Part shown: positions 1 through 8,893 of the stretch, piece after piece
Layout of the letters: each line of letters opens with the position of its first letter
Numbering within the stretch: the first letter of the stretch is position 1
Origin: Roseiarcus sp050013915
GTDB taxonomy: Bacteria; Pseudomonadota; Alphaproteobacteria; Rhizobiales; Beijerinckiaceae
Direction: 5' to 3'
NCBI GenBank assembly: GCA_050013915.1
Contig: JBEKEI010000183.1
Span: 1 to 8,950 of the forward strand
DNA length: 8,950 bases
Position numbers and translations under genes: made by a program
The notes under the pieces: model-generated
Seen by the model: the letters and a program-made list of their open reading frames with translations, nothing else
Database searches by the model: none
Told to the model about the DNA's origin: nothing

Positions 1-239
1 CGCCCGTCCATGTCCCAGGTCTTCGGGAGGTCCCTTTCGGTCAGACCCGCCTCGGCGAACGCGTCCATGCTGTAAAATATCGCCATCGGCGCGACCTCGC
101 ACGGCAACCCATAGATTTTTCCATCGACCATGCGATTGGCGATGACGGCCGAGACGCCCACTTGCAGCGAATAGGCGCGGATCGGCACGGCGATATTCTC
201 GAGATGGGTCGGGCCGAGATCGGTGACCTCGAGATTCAC
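1..239 (-). pseudogene. 5'-truncated ABC transporter extracellular solute-binding protein (partial)
   Basis: Reading the minus strand from position 239 to the window edge gives 79 uninterrupted codons with the core of a family 1 (sugar-type) extracellular solute-binding protein. The segment MVDGKIYGLPCEVAP matches the family's 'dGkiYGlP' motif, followed by AIFYSMDAFAEAGL ('alfYnkdlFkkaGl') and LPKTWD ('P.TWdel'). Such proteins capture a ligand in the periplasm for an ABC importer. In complete members this stretch lies roughly at residues 90-170, after a signal peptide and the first half of lobe I. Here nothing upstream can encode those parts, because the sequence runs directly into uvrA in another frame. 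The first possible start (GTG at 239-237) overlaps the uvrA stop and yields no signal peptide. I infer a gene remnant that lost its 5' end. Its codons (GGA AAA, GGG TTG, ATA TTT) are less GC-biased than those of uvrA. The 3' end lies outside the window, so the downstream extent is unknown. Confidence 0.72.
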
Positions 240-3175
240 TCCGCCGCCGCCTTCCCCTTCCTCGCCGGCCGCCGGGCCAGCGCCTGCTTCAGATACACGC
301 CCGTGTAACTGCGCGGGTTCCTGACGATCTGCTCCGGCGTGCCCTGCGCGACCACTTCGCCGCCGCCGTCGCCGCCCTCCGGGCCCATGTCGATGATCCA
401 GTCGGCGGTCTTCACCACTTCGAGATTGTGCTCGATGACGACCATCGAATTGCCCTGGTCGACGAGCTCGTGGAGCACTTCGAGCAGCTTGGCGACGTCG
501 TGGAAATGCAGGCCGGTGGTCGGCTCGTCGAGGATGTAGAGGGTGCGGCCGGTCGAGCGGCGCGACAGTTCCTTGGCGAGCTTGACCCGCTGCGCCTCGC
601 CGCCCGACAGCGTCGTCGCCTGCTGGCCGACCTTGACATAGCCGAGGCCGACGCGGACCAGCGTCTCCATCTTCTCGCGGATCGCCGGCACCGCCTTGAA
701 CAGGCTCGCCGCCTCCTCGACCGTCATGTCGAGCACGTCGGCGATCGACTTGTCGCGGTATTTCACCTCGAGCGTCTCGCGATCGTAGCGCCTGCCCTTG
801 CAGACGTCGCAGGTGACGTAGACGTCGGGGAGAAAGTGCATCTCGATCTTGATGAGCCCGTCGCCCTGGCACGCCTCGCAGCGCCCGCCCCTGACGTTGA
901 AGGAGAACCGGCCGGCCTGGTAGCCGCGCGCCTTGGCCTCGGGGAGGCCGGCGAACCAGTCGCGGATCGGGGTGAAGGCGCCGGTATAGGTCGCCGGATT
1001 CGAGCGCGGGGTGCGGCCGATCGGCGACTGGTCGATGTCGATGACCTTGTCGAGCTGCTCGAGCCCGTCGATCCGGTCGCAGGGCGCGGGATGCTCGTTG
1101 GCGCCGTTGAGCTGGCGCGCGGCGGCCTTGTAGAGCGTGTCGATCGCCAGCGTCGACTTGCCGCCGCCGGAGACGCCGGTGACGCAGGTGAACAGGCCGA
1201 GCGGAAACATCGCGGTCACGCCCTTGAGATTGTTGCCGCGGGCGCCGACGATCCTGACCGCGCGCCCGGGTTCGGCGACGCGCCGGCGCGCGGGCGCGGG
1301 AATTACGCGCGCGCCGGAAAGATACTGCCCGGTCAGCGAGGCGGGATTGGCGATGATCTCGGCGGGCGTGCCCTTGGCGACGATCTCGCCGCCGTGGATG
1401 CCGGCGCCGGGGCCGACGTCGACGACATAGTCGGCGGCGAGGATCGCGTCCTCGTCGTGCTCGACGACGATCACGCTGTTGCCGAGCCCGCGCAGCCGCC
1501 GCAAGGTGTCGAGCAGCCGCGCATTGTCGCGCTGGTGCAGGCCGATCGACGGCTCGTCGAGCACGTAGAGCACGCCCGTGAGGCCGGAGCCGATCTGCGA
1601 GGCGAGCCGGATCCGCTGGCTCTCGCCGCCCGACAGCGTGCCCGAGGCGCGCGCGAGGGTGAGATAGTCGAGCCCGACGTCGCGCAGGAAGGTCAAGCGG
1701 TCGCCGATCTCCTTGAGGATCCGCTGGGCGATCTCGTTGCGCTTGGCGTCGAGCCTGCCGGGCAGCGCGCGCGCCCAGTCGACCGCGGCCTTGACCGACA
1801 GCAGGCTGACTTCGCCGATGTGCTGGCCGTCGATCTTGACCGCGAGCGCCTCCGGCTTCAGCCGGAAACCGTCGCAGGCGGCGCAGGGGGTCGCGGTCAT
1901 GTAGCGCAGGATTTCCTCGCGCGACCATTCGCTCTCGGTCTCGCGGTAGCGCCGCTCGAGGTTCTTCACCACGCCCTCGAACGGCTTGGCGACCTCATAG
2001 GCGCGCAGGCCGTCCTCATAGGCCATCCGCACCTCCTCGCCGCCGGAGCCGTCGAGGATCACCGCGCGCGCCCTCGCCGGCAGTTCGGCCCAGGGCGCAT
2101 CGAGGCGGAACTTGTAGTGGCGCGCGAGCGCCTCCAGCGTCTGGGCGTAATAGGGCGAGGACGATCTCGCCCAGGGCGCGATCGCGCCCCGCCGCAGGGT
2201 CAGCCGCGGATCGGGCACGACGAGATCGGGGTCGACCTTCATCTGCGAGCCGAGCCCGCCGCAGGTCGGGCAGGCGCCGAACGGATTGTTGAACGAGAAC
2301 AGCCGCGGCTCGATTTCCGGAATCGTGAAGCCCGAAACCGGACAGGCGAATTTCGAGGAGAACATGATGCGCCGCGGCTCGCCGCCCTCGGCCGGCGGAT
2401 CGGCGAATTCGACGATCGCAATGCCGTCGGCGAGATCGAGCGCGGTCTCGAAGCTCTCGGCGAGCCGGCTCGCCATGTCGGGCCGCACCACGAGCCGGTC
2501 GACCACCACCTCGATGTCGTGCTTGAGCTTCTTGTCGAGCGCGGGCGCGTCGGCGATCTCGTAGAACTGGCCGTCGATCTTCAGCCGCTGGAAGCCGCGC
2601 TTCATGAAATCGGCGATTTCCTTGCGATATTCGCCCTTGCGGCCGCGAATGACCGGCGCAATGAGATAGAGCCGCGCGCGCTCCGGCAGCGCGAGCACGC
2701 GGTCGACCATCTGCGAGATCGTCTGGCTCTCGATCGGCAGGCCGGTCGCCGGCGAATAGGGAATGCCGACCCGCGCCCACAAGAGGCGCATGTAGTCGTG
2801 GATTTCGGTGACGGTGCCGACGGTGGAGCGCGGGTTCTTCGAAGTCGTCTTCTGCTCGATCGCGATCGCCGGCGACAGCCCGTCGATCTGGTCGACGTCG
2901 GGCTTCTGCATCATTTCGAGGAACTGGCGCGCATAGGCCGACAGCGATTCGACATAGCGGCGCTGGCCCTCGGCGTAGATCGTGTCGAAGGCGAGCGAGG
3001 ATTTGCCCGAGCCCGACAGGCCGGTGAACACGACGAGCTTGTCGCGCGGGATCGTCAGGTCGACGTTCTTGAGATTGTGCTCGCGCGCGCCGCGCACGGT
3101 GATCGCGCGCCCGTCGAACAGGGAGTCGACGGCGGCGATGCGCGCGGGCTTCTTGGGCTGCTTCGGGCTCGCCAT
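236..3175 (-). CDS. uvrA: UvrABC excinuclease subunit A (UvrA)
   Basis: This encodes a complete 979-residue UvrA, the ABC-type ATPase that dimerises, scans DNA for bulky lesions and loads UvrB in nucleotide excision repair in the cytoplasm. Both nucleotide-binding domains are intact. NBD I has Walker A GLSGSGKSS (52-60), signature LSGGES (514-519), Walker B with DEP (540-542) and H-loop His573. NBD II has Walker A GVSGGGKST (667-675), signature LSGGEAQ (856-862), Walker B with DEP (883-885) and His916. The C-terminal zinc module has Cys766, 769, 789 and 792. The N-terminal zinc module has Cys278, Ser281, Cys302 and Cys305, so one ligand is replaced. Cys431/Cys434 form a further CxxC. E. coli UvrA is about 940 residues; the extra length here is mostly at the two ends. 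The ATG at 3175 follows GGAAAGG on the coding strand. The gene is divergent from ssb, with a LexA-type site 67 bp upstream, so DNA-damage induction is likely. Confidence 0.99.
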   Translation of the reverse strand: MASPKQPKKPARIAAVDSLFDGRAITVRGAREHNLKNVDLTIPRDKLVVFTGLSGSGKSSLAFDTIYAEGQRRYVESLSAYARQFLEMMQKPDVDQIDGLSPAIAIEQKTTSKNPRSTVGTVTEIHDYMRLLWARVGIPYSPATGLPIESQTISQMVDRVLALPERARLYLIAPVIRGRKGEYRKEIADFMKRGFQRLKIDGQFYEIADAPALDKKLKHDIEVVVDRLVVRPDMASRLAESFETALDLADGIAIVEFADPPAEGGEPRRIMFSSKFACPVSGFTIPEIEPRLFSFNNPFGACPTCGGLGSQMKVDPDLVVPDPRLTLRRGAIAPWARSSSPYYAQTLEALARHYKFRLDAPWAELPARARAVILDGSGGEEVRMAYEDGLRAYEVAKPFEGVVKNLERRYRETESEWSREEILRYMTATPCAACDGFRLKPEALAVKIDGQHIGEVSLLSVKAAVDWARALPGRLDAKRNEIAQRILKEIGDRLTFLRDVGLDYLTLARASGTLSGGESQRIRLASQIGSGLTGVLYVLDEPSIGLHQRDNARLLDTLRRLRGLGNSVIVVEHDEDAILAADYVVDVGPGAGIHGGEIVAKGTPAEIIANPASLTGQYLSGARVIPAPARRRVAEPGRAVRIVGARGNNLKGVTAMFPLGLFTCVTGVSGGGKSTLAIDTLYKAAARQLNGANEHPAPCDRIDGLEQLDKVIDIDQSPIGRTPRSNPATYTGAFTPIRDWFAGLPEAKARGYQAGRFSFNVRGGRCEACQGDGLIKIEMHFLPDVYVTCDVCKGRRYDRETLEVKYRDKSIADVLDMTVEEAASLFKAVPAIREKMETLVRVGLGYVKVGQQATTLSGGEAQRVKLAKELSRRSTGRTLYILDEPTTGLHFHDVAKLLEVLHELVDQGNSMVVIEHNLEVVKTADWIIDMGPEGGDGGGEVVAQGTPEQIVRNPRSYTGVYLKQALARRPARKGKAAAE

Positions 3176-3241
3176 GGGCGCCTTTCCAGGGACACGGGAA
3201 TCGCCGCGCGGGAGACTTGCGCCGCCGCAACGGCGATGCTA

Positions 3242-3256
3242 GAACAAATGCGGAAC
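3242..3256. promoter_or_regulatory. Predicted LexA binding site (SOS box) between uvrA and ssb
   Basis: The sequence GAACAAATGCGGAAC is a perfect GAAC-N7-GAAC direct repeat, which is GTTC-N7-GTTC on the other strand. This is the operator form described for alphaproteobacterial LexA, unlike the inverted CTGT-N8-ACAG repeat of gammaproteobacteria. It lies 67 bp upstream of the uvrA start and 176 bp upstream of the ssb start, and both genes are known SOS targets in this class. On the uvrA strand a weak promoter-like pair (TTCCCG, 17 bp, TAGCAT) would place the box between -35 and -10. That promoter assignment is only a guess. No lexA gene is in the window. Confidence 0.78.
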
Positions 3257-3290
3257 GACGGGAAGGGTTTTCCCTAATGTAGTGCGAAAC

Positions 3291-3319
3291 CGCGCCGCGC
3301 CAAACGAGCGCGCGGCGCG
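3291..3319. repeat. Perfect GC-rich inverted repeat (hairpin) in the uvrA/ssb spacer
   Basis: CGCGCCGCGC (3291-3300) and GCGCGGCGCG (3310-3319) are exact reverse complements separated by the 9-base loop CAAACGAGC. The stem has only G-C pairs. There is no T-run on either side, so a classical intrinsic terminator is unlikely. It sits 35 bp from the SOS box and about 110 bp upstream of the ssb start, where it could be part of the ssb leader or a protein site. In DNA this rich in G and C such repeats also arise by chance. Confidence 0.55.
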
Positions 3320-3420
3320 CGGGCTGTGGACAAGTGAGACTCGGGGCGCCTTGGCCGCCCGCAAAGCGTTACCCTCGGGGCATCGGGAACATCGTCGGGC
3401 GCGCGTCATTGGACGGCGGC

Positions 3421-3427
3421 AGGAGAG
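3421..3427 (+). promoter_or_regulatory. Ribosome binding site of ssb, decides the start
   Basis: AGGAGAG lies 4 bases before the ATG at 3432. The open frame extends further upstream to an ATG-like position near 3282, but that extra 50-residue stretch does not look like SSB. The Shine-Dalgarno sequence and the conserved N-terminus MSGSVNKVILVGNLG both place the start at 3432. Confidence 0.85.
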
Positions 3428-3431
3428 CGAA

Positions 3432-3941
3432 ATGTCGGGCAGCGTCAACAAGGTCATTCTGGTGGGCAATCTCGGCCGCGATCCCGAGGTGCGCCGGCTG
3501 AATTCCGGCGACCAGGTCGTGAACCTCACGCTCGCGACCTCGGAAAACTGGCGCGACAAGACGACCGGCGAGCGCCGCGAGAAGACCGAATGGCACCGGG
3601 TCGTGATCTTCAACGAGGGGATCGGCAAGATCGTCGAGCAATATTGCAAGAAGGGCAGCAAGATCTATGTCGAGGGCCAGCTGCAGACGCGCAAATGGAC
3701 CGACCAGTCGGGCGCCGAGAAATACACGACCGAGGTCGTCCTCCAGCGCTTCCGCGGCGAATTGACGCTGCTCGATTCGCGCGCCGGCGCGGGCGCGGGC
3801 GAGAATTTCTCCGGCGGCGAGGAGCGCCCGCCGAGCGCGCCGAGCTTCGGCCGCTCGTCGCCGATCGACCGCCAGCCCGCGCTGGCGAGCGGCGGCGGCG
3901 GGGGTGGGGGTGGGGATATCGACGACGACATTCCGTTCTGA
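3432..3941 (+). CDS. ssb: Single-stranded DNA-binding protein (SSB)
   Basis: This encodes a 169-residue SSB, the tetrameric OB-fold protein that coats single-stranded DNA during replication, repair and recombination and recruits partners through its C-terminal tip. The OB domain covers about residues 1-115 and begins with VNKVILVGNLGRDPEVR. The DNA-stacking aromatics match E. coli SSB numbering: Trp40, Trp54, Phe60 and Trp89 (E. coli Trp88). Residues 116-161 form a disordered linker rich in Gly, Ser, Ala and Pro, ending in eight glycines. The protein ends in DIDDDIPF, the canonical acidic partner-binding tip. The 5'-extended reading frame starting near 3282 is rejected because AGGAGAG and the family N-terminus fix the ATG at 3432. 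The gene is divergent from uvrA with an SOS box in the spacer, so it is probably LexA-regulated. It converges on the lprI-like gene. Confidence 0.98.
   Translation: MSGSVNKVILVGNLGRDPEVRRLNSGDQVVNLTLATSENWRDKTTGERREKTEWHRVVIFNEGIGKIVEQYCKKGSKIYVEGQLQTRKWTDQSGAEKYTTEVVLQRFRGELTLLDSRAGAGAGENFSGGEERPPSAPSFGRSSPIDRQPALASGGGGGGGGDIDDDIPF
3891..3915 (+). repeat. G-run tract encoding the SSB polyglycine linker
   Basis: The tract runs GG-C-GG-C-GG-C, then five G, T, five G, T and four G just before the acidic tip codons. It encodes eight glycines. The closely spaced G runs could fold as a G-quadruplex on the coding strand. Homopolymer G tracts are also prone to polymerase slippage, and a one-base change here would shift the frame and remove the DIDDDIPF tip. 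Both ideas are inferences from base composition. Confidence 0.5.
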
Positions 3942-4033
3942 GCCGATTTCGGCCCGGCGCCGCGGGTCGTCCGGATCGTGACGTGGTCGGGCGTCGGCGC
4001 GCGCGCCCGCAGGAAGCGTCCGGCCGCTCGGCC

Positions 4034-4432
4034 CTACTTCGCCGGCACGGGACAGCCAGCGTCCCCCTCGGCGCATCTGAGATAGGCGCCGAGTTCGGCG
4101 GCGCGCTTTTTCGTGATCGTCTCCAGGCACATCGAGACCGCCATCGGGAACATGCTGCCGCCCGCATTGGCCGAGCTCGCAAACCCGCATTCGGCGTCGC
4201 GATATGCGATCCAGGCCTTCTGCGCCTCGACCAGCAGACCGGTCGTGGCCGGGTCGTCCTTCAGTCGCCGGACGATTTCCCTGTAGGCGCCGTTCAGCGC
4301 GGCGTCGGCGCGCCGCCAGGCGGCGTCGGCGCAGGCGTTGAGCCCATTCTGCGTCTGGTCCGTGCAGGGCGCGGCGAGGGCGCACGGGACGGCGCAGGTC
4401 AGGATGCCCAAGGCGATCGCGGCGGCGCGCAT
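4034..4432 (-). CDS. Secreted LprI-like (DUF1311) lysozyme-inhibitor family protein
   Basis: This encodes a 132-residue exported protein of the LprI/DUF1311 family. The start is the ATG at 4432, preceded by AGGGGAGG at 7 bases' spacing. A longer frame from 4477 has no such site and would bury the signal peptide. Residues 1-21 (MRAAAIALGILTCAVPCALAA) form a signal peptide with probable cleavage after an Ala near 20-21. The mature part shows the family pattern: Cys23 near the new N-terminus, LNACADAAWRRADAALN, then QKAWIAYRDAEC (71-82), a Met/Cys segment MCLETITKKRAAELGAYL and a Cys near the end. Cys23, 34, 82, 102, 120 and 127 could form disulfides in the periplasm. Some family members, such as mycobacterial LprI, inhibit lysozyme, but most are uncharacterised, so the role here is unproven. 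It converges with ssb and is divergent from the SDR gene. Confidence 0.85.
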   Translation of the reverse strand: MRAAAIALGILTCAVPCALAAPCTDQTQNGLNACADAAWRRADAALNGAYREIVRRLKDDPATTGLLVEAQKAWIAYRDAECGFASSANAGGSMFPMAVSMCLETITKKRAAELGAYLRCAEGDAGCPVPAK

Positions 4433-4450
4433 GTCGAAACCTCCCCTTGC

Positions 4451-4466
4451 CGACTCGGCCGAGTCG
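4451..4466. repeat. 16-bp perfect palindrome between divergent lprI-like and SDR genes
   Basis: CGACTCGGCCGAGTCG is identical to its own reverse complement. It lies 18 bp upstream of the lprI-like start and 64 bp upstream of the SDR start, within their shared 98-bp spacer. That position suits an operator for a dimeric regulator, but no regulator gene is next to it. A palindrome of this length can occur by chance in GC-rich DNA, so the regulatory reading is tentative. Confidence 0.4.
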
Positions 4467-4530
4467 CGCGACAGCATAGAACGGTCCGGCCGCTGCGGCG
4501 GCTTTTGTTGGCGCCGATCCGGGAGGCTGC

Positions 4531-5277
4531 ATGTCGAGGACGATCCTCATCACCGGCGCCTCGCGCGGCATCGGCCGCGCGGCGGCCCTGCTGGCGGGCC
4601 GGCGCGGCTGGTCGGTCGGCGTCACCTACCGCGACGACGAGGCGAGCGCGGCGGCGGTCGTCGAGGCGATCGAGCGCACGGGCGGGCGGGCGGTCGCGCT
4701 GCGCGGCGACGTCGCAGTCGAGGCCGACGTGCTCGCGATGTTCGAGGGCGCGGTGCGTGCGCTCGGGGAGCTCGACGGCGTCGTCGCCAATGCCGGAATC
4801 GTCGCGCCGAGCGCGCGGCTCGTCGACATGAGCGTCGAACGGATGCGCCGCGTCTTCGAGGTCAATATCCTCGGCGCCTATGTCTGCGCGCGCGAGGCGG
4901 CGCGCCGGCTCTCGCGCAGCCGCGGCGGCAGGGGCGGCTCGATCGTGCTCGTTTCCTCCGCCGCCGCGCGGCTCGGCTCGCCCGACCTCTACGTCGACTA
5001 TCCCGGCTCCAAGGGCGCGATCGACACGCTGACGCTCGGCCTGTCGAAGGAGCTCGGCCCGGAGGGCGTGCGCGTCAACGCGGTTCGCCCCGGCCTGATC
5101 GAGACCGACATCCACGCCAGCGGCGGCGAGCCCGACCGCGCGCGCACGCTCGGCGCGACCGCGCCGCTCGGCCGGCCCGGGCGCCCCGAGGAGATCGCCG
5201 AGGCGATCGTCTGGCTGCTGAGCGACGCCGCGTCCTATACGACCGGCGCGCTGCTCGACGTCGCGGGCGGGCGCTGA
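4531..5277 (+). CDS. YgfF-like short-chain dehydrogenase/reductase (SDR)
   Basis: This encodes a 248-residue classical SDR with a Rossmann fold, a cytoplasmic NAD(P)-dependent oxidoreductase. Visible motifs are the cofactor loop TGASRGIG (8-15), Asp60 (DV) contacting adenine, NAG (87-89), Asn112, Ser142/Ser143, the active-site pair Tyr157 and Lys161 (YPGSK), and RPG (186-188). Arg34 after the second beta strand hints at NADP preference. The stretch RLGSPDLYVDYPGSKGAIDT, later HASGGEP, and then AIVWLLSD.ASY.TG closely follow my recollection of E. coli YgfF, a putative oxidoreductase of unknown substrate. The usual Tyr-Ala-Ala-Ser-Lys is Tyr-Pro-Gly-Ser-Lys here. FabG-type ketoreductase activity is an alternative reading but is less likely given the YgfF-like blocks. 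GGGAGG lies 4 bases before the ATG. The gene stands alone, divergent from the lprI-like gene and 213 bp before the gyrA start, so the substrate cannot be inferred from neighbours. Confidence 0.93.
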   Translation: MSRTILITGASRGIGRAAALLAGRRGWSVGVTYRDDEASAAAVVEAIERTGGRAVALRGDVAVEADVLAMFEGAVRALGELDGVVANAGIVAPSARLVDMSVERMRRVFEVNILGAYVCAREAARRLSRSRGGRGGSIVLVSSAAARLGSPDLYVDYPGSKGAIDTLTLGLSKELGPEGVRVNAVRPGLIETDIHASGGEPDRARTLGATAPLGRPGRPEEIAEAIVWLLSDAASYTTGALLDVAGGR

Positions 5278-5490
5278 AGCGGCGAGCGCGAACGGCGCCG
5301 CCTCCTCTCCGGCGGCCCCGCAGGCATGCGCGCGGGACGCCCGCGGACCCGTCGCGGCGGCGCGCCGGCACTCCCATGGCATTGAGATTCAAGCGCAAAC
5401 CAGCCTGTGATTCCCGCTCGCGCCCGGTGGCGGCGCGCAGCGGAATCGTCTAGAAGAACCGATCAGGCGCTACCCAGGATTCGCAAGCCC

Positions 5491-8223
<2,733 letters not shown>

Positions 8224-8278
8224 GGCGGCGGGCGCCGACCGCGTCCGGCGACGAACGCGCCGTTTCCGCCCCTTTTTT
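8224..8278 (+). terminator. Weak candidate intrinsic terminator after gyrA
   Basis: GGCGG right after the gyrA stop (8224-8228) can pair with CCGCC (8266-8270), enclosing an inner CGCCG/CGGCG stem. A run of six T follows at 8273-8278. The T-run is the main support. The stem is long-range and imperfect, so the structure is uncertain. Confidence 0.35.
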
Positions 8279-8366
8279 CGTTAAGTCCAAAGACGCCGAC
8301 AGCCCGGCGCGGTCTGCGCCCGCGCCTTCAACGGCGGCCATCCTCCCAGCGGAAGACGCGCGTCCT

Positions 8367-8705
8367 TCAATGCGCGTCGAGCGGCGGAAGCTCGAGATGC
8401 TGCTCCACCCGTCGTATCCGCGCCTCGAGGTCGCTGATCAGAACGCCATGGCCGATCACCGCGGAGTGATATTCGACCACCGCGCGCCGCAACCCGACAA
8501 TCTGCTCTCGCGTGGCCTTCTCGCCGGCTTCGATCCTCGCCTGCAGCGCCACGATGTCCGCGGCGACATCGGCGCCCAGCGAACGCACTTCGGCCTTGAC
8601 CGCGGCCACGTCGGCCTTGACCGCGGCGAGTTCGCCCTTGGTCGCCATGTCGGCGCGAATGCCGCGCAACAACTCGAGCACGAGATTTTCAGGTTCGCCA
8701 GCCAT
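8367..8705 (-). CDS. Small predicted coiled-coil protein of unknown function
   Basis: This encodes a 112-residue protein beginning MAGEPENLVLELLRGIRADM. I do not recognise a named family, though short proteins with a similar 'EPENLVL..LR.IR' start seem familiar from Hyphomicrobiales (recollection only). From about residue 20 to 70 the sequence is Ala/Val/Lys/Glu-rich with heptad-like spacing (ELAAVKADVAAVKAEVRSL), and a second helical segment follows near 85-106 (ISDLEARIRRVEQHLEL). Together they suggest a coiled coil. There is no signal peptide, membrane segment or cysteine. It is likely cytoplasmic and may form oligomers. The AAVKADV/AAVKAEV pair comes from a 21-bp tandem duplication in the DNA. 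The ATG at 8705 has no clear Shine-Dalgarno sequence. The gene converges with gyrA. Codon use matches the neighbours, which supports a real gene. Confidence 0.65.
   Translation of the reverse strand: MAGEPENLVLELLRGIRADMATKGELAAVKADVAAVKAEVRSLGADVAADIVALQARIEAGEKATREQIVGLRRAVVEYHSAVIGHGVLISDLEARIRRVEQHLELPPLDAH
8590..8631 (-). repeat. Two-copy 21-bp in-frame tandem repeat in the coiled-coil gene
   Basis: TCGGCCTTGACCGCGGC occurs at 8590-8606 and again exactly at 8611-8627, a period of 21 bp or one heptad (AAVKADV then AAVKAEV). Extension by whole heptads is a common way for coiled coils to vary in length, and unequal copy number between strains would be expected. Confidence 0.7.
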
Positions 8706-8893
8706 GAGGTAGACTCATAGCGCAACGACCGGAACGAGAAAAGGCGTCGGCGATCTTCCCGCCATCGCACGGCGCCGCAGAGCCGCCCCGCAGCGCCGCG
8801 CCGTATCGCCGTCTGCCGCCGAAGCGTGCGCTTGCCTCGCGTCGGCGCGGCTGGCACGCTGAGGGAAAGCGGCGAGGGCCGGGGCGCGCGGCG

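Noticed and set aside
3254..3276. AGGGTTTTCCCT as a functional hairpin
   Set aside because: It has only four base pairs around a TTTT loop, which is too weak to support a structure.
428..3277. A 949-codon open frame on the plus strand opposite uvrA
   Set aside because: It is antisense to an unmistakable uvrA. Its product is rich in Arg, Asp, Ala and Leu with no domain motifs, as expected from G/C third-position bias creating a stop-free opposite frame.
3282..3431. N-terminal 50-residue extension of SSB
   Set aside because: The extension overlaps the GC hairpin and lies upstream of a strong ribosome binding site. SSB proteins start at MSGSVNK-like sequence.
3988..4009. CGGGCG/CGCCCG hairpin as a bidirectional terminator between ssb and the lprI-like gene
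   Set aside because: The stem is only six pairs with a ten-base loop and there is no T-run on either strand.
5297..5316. GCCGCC/GGCGGC hairpin after the SDR gene as a terminator
   Set aside because: It has a six-pair stem, no T-run follows, and such short GC repeats are common in this DNA.
5382..5410. TTGAGA as a -35 element for gyrA
   Set aside because: No acceptable -10 hexamer lies 16-18 bases downstream.
8456..8857. A 133-codon minus-strand frame overlapping the coiled-coil gene
   Set aside because: Over the overlap the other frame has the heptad pattern and typical codon bias. This one gives Arg/Ser/Trp-rich sequence without structure.
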